Part shown: positions 57,633-64,000 of the stretch, piece after piece
How the letters are laid out: each line of letters opens with the position of its first letter
How positions within the stretch are numbered: the first letter of the stretch is position 1
Origin: Calvatia gigantea
Lineage: Eukaryota > Basidiomycota > Agaricomycetes > Agaricales > Lycoperdaceae
Direction of reading: 5' to 3'
DNA: 64,000 nt
NCBI GenBank assembly: GCA_025093985.1
Contig: JACAAK010000014.1
Location: 496,001 to 560,000, forward strand
Position numbers and translations under genes: made by a program
The notes under the pieces: model-generated
The model's database searches: none
Told to the model about the DNA's origin: nothing
The model's input: only the letters and a program-made list of their open reading frames with translations

Positions 57633-59703
57633 ATGTCTGTCTTGCCAAGGGCGCACGATTTTGTGGTAAATGTGAACGGCAATCTTGTTCAGGTTGACGA
57701 AAGCAAAACTTACAAGATTGGTAAGGCAGCTTCATTTCCATTATACAACATGCGGTAACCGCCCGTCTTGGCGTCAGGCTCAGGTCTTCGGGCCCTCCGA
57801 AAAGCCTCGTACCTCGAGGCTACTCACGATTCTTCCTCTCACCCCACAAAGTGTTTCCCTGGCACGCGCGAGCAGCACATCAAGGATATCACTGGATGGG
57901 TCTCGGCTCTCGCCGCTGAACGCCACTTTCGTATGATGTGGTTGCATGGACCTGCTGGCGTTGGAAAGTCGGCTTTGGCACAGGCCTGTGCCGAGAGAGC
58001 CGGCTCCAGGCTTGTTGCAGCATTCTTTTTTTCCCGTACCAGAAAATGGGATGATCCCAGATGTTTCTTGACGTCAATCGCTTACCAATTGACGGTGAAG
58101 TACGCCTCCTTTCGTTCTAAGTTGGACAAAAAAATTGGTGAAGATCCTACCCTTCTCCGAAAGGCAATTGCTGTCCAATTCAACCAGTTAATCGTTGTTC
58201 CTCTTCGGGAATTGCAGGAGGAAGGGAAGGCTATAGTAGATGGTGTTAGTCTTCGTCGATGGCCTCGATGAATGCGCCGGAGAAGACGCACAGTGCACCA
58301 TCATTAACACCATCGCCACCTCCATTCGTGATCGGACCACCCCCTTCATCTGGGCTTTCTTCAGCCGCCCCGAACCCCGCATTGTTGCGAATTTCTCTGA
58401 CCCCTGTGTCCGCCATACATGCTGGTGGTTGACTCTGCCCGTATCTCGCGAGGCTAATGGAGAAATCGAATTGTACCTGCGGGACGGATTTCAACGGATC
58501 CGGACACAATATGACATGCCTTCAACTGATGAATGGCCAACGGAGACCAACATTCGGGAACTAGTCCACCGATCTGCTGGGCTGTACTCCTACGCAGCTT
58601 CTGCTCTCCGATATATTGGTAAAGGTGGTTTATTGGGACCAGAGGAGCAGCTCCTATCAGTCCTCAGGCTCTCAACCGAATCTTCCAGCAATCCTTTGTC
58701 ACATCTAGACGCCTTTTATACCCTCATCATGGAGCAGATTCCGAAGGATATCCTCCCAAACACGTTGAAGCTTCTTTTGGTCTGCAGAACGATATCAAGT
58801 GGCTCTCCTTTAATGGCTGCCACCATCCTTGGTTTCTCATTGTCAACCCTCTCTGCTGCCTTGAGCAGGCTCCATTCAGTGATTAAGGTGACCCGCTCTA
58901 GTAGTGGATTACCGGAGTCCATTACTTTCTACCACACCTCATTCACTGACTTTCTGGAGGATCCCTGGCGATCAAAGGAGTTTTGTATCAAAACACCTGG
59001 TCTTTGTGCAAAAATATTGGAACATGTAATCAATGTGGGCAATGTCATCAACGGTACCTACTTTCTAGTCTTGCTTACTCTCATATTTGATGATATGACA
59101 ATGTGTTGGCAGATGTTGTTCCTTGGTGGATGGCGCCCTCACAGGGTCAAATTAGAGAGGTTCTGAAACAAGAAATATTTGCTATGTTTTGGAGGTTTGG
59201 ATCATATGCTAGGTTGGATGAGGGTCTGCTCCGACACCTCTCGGTATTTGATTACCGGGAAATGCTAGGTTATCAAGGTATCAACATCTCAGACGTTATA
59301 AGGTTCTTCCATAATGTGACAACTTTTCGTATCGCACCGATGAGACATTCACTCATGGTTGTCCTCAGATACCTCCAGCTTGGCAACGGAAGATCATGCA
59401 ACCGTACTATTCACCAGTCTGGCGCATGCTGCTTCAGGTGGACGGTTTAGAAGCATTTGCTTTTGTTCTGGGAAATCGCAGTAGAAGAGACAAACCAGTT
59501 CTCTGTATCAGTTTCGGGTTTCCACTGCTCTATCATAAGGTACAGGAGACTTTGCAGGAATGAGACGACAGGTATTCCTAAACGAACTCCGAAGATGGCA
59601 GAGACCTGGAGTATATTTCTATTTGGCGTTTATGCTTTATTGGACTGTCATTTCATTTATGTTGTGTTTCATATTACTCCTTCCTCCAGGGAGATACAAG
59701 TAA
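57633..59703 (+). CDS. NACHT-domain NTPase, copy 5, with hydrophobic C-terminal tail
   Basis: Start at 57633 (MSVLPRAHDFVVNVNGNLVQ); intron about 57721-57776. The core has Walker A GPAGVGKSALAQ, then, after an extra base near 58247-58251, Walker B VFVDGLDECAGE, SRPEPRIVANF, GPEEQLLSVLRL and FYHTSFTDFLEDP. The C-terminal exons encode FAMFWRFGSYARLDEGLLRH and, in a shifted frame, WQRKIMQPYYSPVWRMLL. The gene continues into RQVFLNELRRWQRPGVYFY followed by a strongly hydrophobic segment (LAFMLYWTVISFMLCFILLL) and PPGRYK, stop at 59703. The tail suggests a membrane anchor; copies 2-4 lack it. Frame slips leave this as full length but not cleanly open. Confidence 0.72.
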
Positions 59704-59901
59704 TAGTACCTGTACTTGCTCAGAAATTCTTGTATTGTTCTTGAAGTCGAGATTTCTGTATCATAGGCCCCCCAACAGATGTAGGTTTGCCAGTAGCCAC
59801 GTTGATGAGACTGTTGGGGCAACCCTGTATGAAGGGTCAGTATGTAATTCTCCATTAATCAGGGAATTGAGAAGAGTGAGGAGATCGGGTAGTTGATACA
59901 T
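59690..59901 (-). pseudogene. Truncated copy of the 5' end of the partner gene (55951-57328)
   Basis: From the ATG at 59901 it encodes MYQLPDLLTLLNSLINGELH and SSTWLLANLHL, clearly matching MSYQLPDLLTILNSL and SSTWLLANLRL of the full gene. Similarity (KSRLQ...EFLSKY in another frame) stops about 200 bp in, where it abuts the 3' end of NACHT copy 5. Confidence 0.75.
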
Positions 59902-60080
59902 AATTCATAAAGGATTATGTACCGGCGTTGTTCGCAGGGGTGTGATGCTAACGCCCATCGAAGGCAACATCACAAGACATCCCGATGATAGACTCTCAAG
60001 TCCGCCTCGTGCCAGCTTGTGCCCTTTACCCGAACCACACCCCGCAACAGCACTCTTGAGGACATATCGTGAATTTGGAA

Positions 60081-60792
60081 ATGTCCATTTTCTCGGGAGC
60101 GCATAATTTTGTGGTGCATGTGAACCGAATGTGAACAGTGGTCTTGTTCAGGTTGACGACAGCAAAGCATGTATCTTCAACATCAGGGTCGAGTTTTGAG
60201 TCCGCGAAGCCTCGTACCTACTGTAGATGTTACCCATGACTCTTCTTCTGCAAAGTGGTTCCCTGGCACACATAGGGGCCTTTACCAAAAACGGTAGAGG
60301 CGCCCCCATATGAAAGGCTTCTGTTATTGACGACCGCACGTTGGAAAGCTTCAGAGGAGAGGACCTTAATGAGGACGAGAGGTAACAGACCAGCCACCAT
60401 TCATGCGCTGCCTTTTCCCCCCTCTATTTCTTCGTACATAGCTTATTGTCTCTTTTTCCTTCTCTTTGAACACGGACACACCAACATAACTGCACTATTG
60501 TCACATTGACACCCCCGCATTCATGGCTCGTACTTCTCTATCATAGATTACGAAGATTTTGCAAGAATGAGGCGTAAGGCCTTTTGTCTACTCCGTGGGC
60601 TGCTCTTGCTTTGACTCTGTGTGGTCTTCTTGCTTCGATTGTGTGAGTTCTGCTTGGTTATATCCTATGAAGTTGAACTCCGAGCGTTCCAAGCACTAAG
60701 TAGTAAGAGGTTATTATAAGACAGTTTTTATTTATTTGAGCGTCGTTTTGTTTATGTTGTATTTCGTGATCCTTCTGAGCCCCGGGCACTAG
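60081..60792 (+). pseudogene. NACHT remnant (copy 6) lacking the NTPase core
   Basis: The 5' part (60081-60285) encodes MSIFSGAHNFVVHVN and, after the intron position, degraded versions of the ASYLEATHDSSS and GTR regions of copy 5. It then jumps to a 3' part: YFSIIDYEDFARMRRKAF near 60530-60590 and the hydrophobic tail YLSVVLFMLYFVILLSPGH ending at the TAG at 60790-60792. Walker A, Walker B and everything between are missing, so this is an internal-deletion relic of a copy-5-like gene. Confidence 0.7.
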
Positions 60793-60881
60793 ACTTCCAC
60801 CAACGCTACATGGAGGGACAATGCAACATGTCACCACCACTAACTTGATGACCTCGAACAAACCAGGTCGCCACTCTCAAG

Positions 60882-60926
60882 CTTGAAGATGCTTACAGCA
60901 GGACCCTTCCTCGGGCTAAAAATTAA
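60882..60926 (+). pseudogene. Orphan 3' end of MEF1
   Basis: Encodes LEDAYSRTLPRAKN and a stop, matching the MEF1 C-terminus [14 protein letters not shown]. It is carried on the inverted duplicate of the kinase segment and marks one end of that duplication. Confidence 0.85.
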
Positions 60927-61086
60927 TCCTATTTGCTAGTCAACATAATATAATTAACCTATGATTCTGGGAGCTAAAATTATCATAGACTACAGATAGA
61001 TCAAAATGATGCTCTGTAGTGCAAAACTAAACCAAACGTGAAGATATGAATGACGGCGAACATATGAGAGAGCGATAAAACATGGA

Positions 61087-62479
61087 TTAGAGCCAGCAGA
61101 CAACCCGGGATCCGCTACATCTATTCCCGCTAAGTGATTCGAAGACTTGGTGAATATCAGGGCGTTCGTCTTTGTGGTGGTTCCAGCAATCGGTCATGAC
61201 CTTCCATTGAAGGTCAGTGATAGTTTTAGTATAATTGTCACGCTCAGGTCGTTGTTTCTTGATGTAGATAACATGAATATAAGTCCAGACAGGCTCGTCA
61301 TCTTGAATATGATTGAATGGCATAGAGGAACGCGGATCGTCTGGGTGGGCTAAAAGCTGTCATGTCGGACGTGATAAAAATCAACAGACTCGTGCGTCGC
61401 ATGTTGGGAGATTACAAACCTGTAGCATGCACATGCTAAAGCTATAGACATCTGACTGATACGTGGGCCGACATGGTGCGTTTGCTGGCTCGGGAACGAG
61501 GATCTCGGGAGCCACAAAACGTGGATTTAGGTTTGTGTATGCCCGTGTCGTGAAACCCGAACAATGGCCTAGCTTCGAGAAACCGAAATCGATTATCTTG
61601 ACGACGCCATGGCCGTCTACACGTATGTTCTCCTGTAGTAATTGGGAATCATATTAGCGCTCCCCATATTTCGGCAGCATGCAGTGTCAAGAGCCACTGA
61701 CCGGTCGCAAATCCCCGTGAATGACACATTGTCGGTGGAGGTAAGTCAATCCACGAGCAAGGTCAACAACCTTTGATTCACCCTATCAGAAAAGTTGCGA
61801 TCTTGGAGGCACGGCGCACTTACACAAGTTTCACGCAGCTGCGGATGTGCGGCAACATGATCCAAGATTCCAAAATCAAGGTAAGGAGAAACCAATCCAG
61901 GAATTCGAAGTACCTTTTCTTGATCGTAATTTGAGGGGTCCACATTCGTGAGTTGCTGAACATTTGCATCAGAGAAATCGAGGCCATAGAAGGCGGCGAC
62001 GTTGGGGTGATCGAGAACACTCCACACCAACACTTCGCGGAGTAGGCGCTAGATAGCGATACGTATCAATTACATACCAACAAGCCTCTCGCAGGACAAC
62101 AAGTGCTCACCGTTATTCTCTTTCGCGGACCTATCTTGTCATCCTTCGTGCAACGTAGAATCTTGATAACGACCTAAATCGTCGATAGTGACAGAAATTG
62201 ATGAGAAGATCATCAAATAGTGGCCCTTGACTAATACAAACTTTTTCTTCGGAACCAGCGAGTTGTCCTCGAAAGATCACCCCGAACGAACCTTCACCTA
62301 TTCTGTTCTCCTCTGAGATCCGTCCGCTGTCAGCCAGGCCTACCGACTAAATGATGTAAGGAAACAGAAGGAAGAGAAGATGCTTAACGTACGTATTTTC
62401 TGTGCGCATCCCGGATGGTGAGTAAGTCCTGGAGGGCTTGGGATAATGCATTCGAGGGTGTACCGACGGTGGAAGGCAT
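61087..62479 (-). CDS. TKL-type protein kinase 3 (paralogue of kinase 1)
   Basis: Inverted duplicate of the kinase at 22698-24088. The start at 62479 gives MPSTVGTPSNALSQALQDLL. Motifs: IGEGSFGVIFRG, VVIKILRCTKDD, LLREVLVWSVLDHPNVAAF, catalytic loop VIHGDLRPENI with HGD, KIIDFGFSKLGH, FVAPEILVPEP, SDVYSFSMCML. The C-lobe ends VMTDCWNHHKDERPDIHQVF and runs in frame to the stop at 61087, so unlike kinase 1 this copy is uninterrupted. Intron positions are the same as in kinase 1. Function unknown. Confidence 0.85.
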
Positions 62480-62530
62480 CTTAAAGTCACGATTGAGAAG
62501 TCAGGATAAGGGAGTTGTCGGCTGGCCTTT

Positions 62531-62540
62531 TTTTATATAT
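62531..62540 (-). promoter_or_regulatory. TATA box of kinase 3
   Basis: ATATATAAAA on the minus strand, about 55 bp upstream of the ATG at 62479, matching the position in kinase 1. Confidence 0.6.
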
Positions 62541-62700
62541 TCTGCAAAAATCGAATGCACCACCGTACCACATCTAGAAAGCGTGCACTGGGCGATAGTG
62601 CACGGCCAGCCCTATGACCGACCCCTGGCCCTGCGACACGTTTGAAAGGGAAATTTCTGTTTGATCACCACGTTTCTTGGTTATGAGCATTTAAACGCTC

Positions 62701-64000
62701 GATGATTGATACGCTTGCATCAATGATCACACCAGAGCTAAGGTCTAGTTCATGGATATGTGTCCGTGTCACGGTCCGAGTTCTATGGCGGATTCAAACA
62801 CGGCCTAGTAGCTGGCAGATTAAGAGGCAGAGAGTGACCGGAGAAGCAATGCTCAGGGTGCTCGTGAAACGCTGACCTGCCGGTGCAGCATTATGACCCG
62901 TGTGGATTCATCTGCAGGTGAAGGATCCAATCCCGTACGGTCGTTTGTCGTCATGTCCTTGATATCTGGGCGTTAGATGTGGGTTCTGGGCCACTCCAAT
63001 TGACAGGCGTCTCAGTGCATGACCCACACTACCGGAGCATTGGCATGGTATAGTTCGCTTCAACGTATGGCTGTGGCCAGGAGGAAGTCTTCACTGAATT
63101 GTGTTACGTATCTGGAACGCCATATTCAACTAGTTGTAATGCTCTAGAGCTTCTTGCATTGTGAAATTATCTATTTCGTGCACCAGTAGAATCGCGCCCT
63201 TCTATGTTTTAGGACCACGTTCCCGAAATAAGACCGCCTGTAGTTCGGATGGGGTCCAGCTCCGATGGACATTTGTATCTCGCGCAGCACTTTATCGGAG
63301 GTTACTAAAATTTGTGTGTTCTATGTCTTGCACATATTCCATTTATTGTGCACGCATTTTCTCACCAGAATATGAAGGGATGAGTCGAAGTCACTCTACA
63401 TCACTAGTACCCTGTTGGACCTTAAAAAACTGGCTGGGAAGACTGGTGTGACCATTCGAACTGGGGCTCATCCGAACTACTGGCAGCCCATGATAATCCC
63501 AAAATTACATGAGCCCCAGCCGAAAAGATTCGGCAGGGAGCTTCACAGGACCAGGGAAGACCTTGGGGGTCAGTGGCAATGTTGTAAGCTCAGGAGCCCC
63601 TTCGTGACCTTTTTTCCTGGCTGTCCACTGATATTTCCAAAAAAAAGACACAGTAATATTCCCGTCATATTGGGGGCGCATACATGTTACATTTGAGGTT
63701 GATGCATGCAGTTGGAGAGGAGATATTGCACCGGTAGGAGGCCAACAAGTGAGCGGCAATAGTAAATGTTGTGACAGAAATTACAAGACTCTTTATGTGT
63801 AGTGTGACGAACGACCCCACTACCCGTCACAATCAAAGGTGTAACATCATCCAACATCTGACACATCCAACATCTGACAGATCCGACCGCGAACAAGTTG
63901 CAGGAGCCGTTAACAAACAATGTCGGATCCATTATTTCGGTCTTATGCAGAGGTCCTTTCGATATCTTAGTCTGCCAAAGATGACCTCGAGGGGTTGTTG
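62701..64000. other. Region without a recognised gene
   Basis: Short frames at 63161-63451, 63415-63696 and 63687-63932 lack any signature. A perfect 11-bp inverted repeat (63461-63471 with 63509-63519) and a short direct repeat of CATCCAACATCTGACA type at about 63847-63880 are the only structures noted. Confidence 0.4.

Larger units (their letters stand above)
60880..62700 (-). repeat. Segmental duplication, right (inverted) arm
   Basis: Inverted copy of 22455-24310, about 38 kb away: kinase promoter, kinase, 3' flank and MEF1 tail. Because only the MEF1 tail is here while the whole gene is at the left, the left locus is the source. Confidence 0.8.

Noticed and set aside
63847..63880. CATCCAACATCTGACA-type repeat as a CRISPR-like or satellite array
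   Set aside because: Only two imperfect units; fungal nuclear context; no spacers.

Overview
The window is nuclear DNA of a mushroom-forming basidiomycete (Agaricomycetes). Reasons: dense short GT-AG introns of about 45-100 nt; best family matches to Agaricomycete-expanded groups (short NACHT NTPases, a CYP63-like P450, TKL-type kinases with an HGD catalytic loop, an AIG1-like GTPase, a GPI-anchored chitin deacetylase); and ordinary fungal housekeeping genes (MEF1, epsin, MET22, DPB4). Species cannot be read from the sequence. No rRNA, tRNA, CRISPR array or complete transposon was recognised.

Layout. 1-6.2 kb: two tandem minus-strand NACHT genes (copy 1 cut by the left edge) flanking a two-module ricin-B-fold lectin gene. 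6.2-11.3 kb: long stretch without a recognisable gene. 11.3-22.3 kb: stable block with a cytochrome P450, a cysteine-rich zinc-binding protein, epsin and a chitin deacetylase. 22.7-29 kb: a kinase, mitochondrial elongation factor G1 (minus strand) and a second kinase. 30.1-40.5 kb: three tandem minus-strand paralogues of an unrecognised multipass membrane protein. 40.9-42.4 kb: MET22. 42.9-51.2 kb: a tandemly duplicated unit made of a small Ser-rich basic protein followed by a NACHT gene. 52.8-57.3 kb: a Pro/Arg/Ser-rich protein, DPB4, an AIG1-like GTPase and an unrecognised two-exon gene. 57.6-60.8 kb: a NACHT gene with a hydrophobic C-terminal tail, then a scrambled remnant of the same head-to-head gene pair. 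60.9-62.7 kb: an inverted duplicate of the 22.5-24.3 kb kinase segment, carrying along the last codons of MEF1. 62.7-64 kb: nothing recognised.

Functional reading. Conserved housekeeping genes are interleaved with a fast-duplicating accessory set (six NACHT loci, three TKL kinases, an AIG1-like GTPase, a lectin, three membrane paralogues). In fungi NACHT proteins are candidate non-self or danger sensors, so the accessory part may be an innate-immunity or incompatibility gene neighbourhood; that is inference.

Caution for readers. Many genes here, including conserved single-copy ones (epsin, MEF1, DPB4), have a single-base reading-frame slip, mostly an extra base. This looks more like an insertion-biased sequence error, perhaps on top of real decay, than like inactivation of every gene, so 'pseudogene' calls on full-length copies are provisional.
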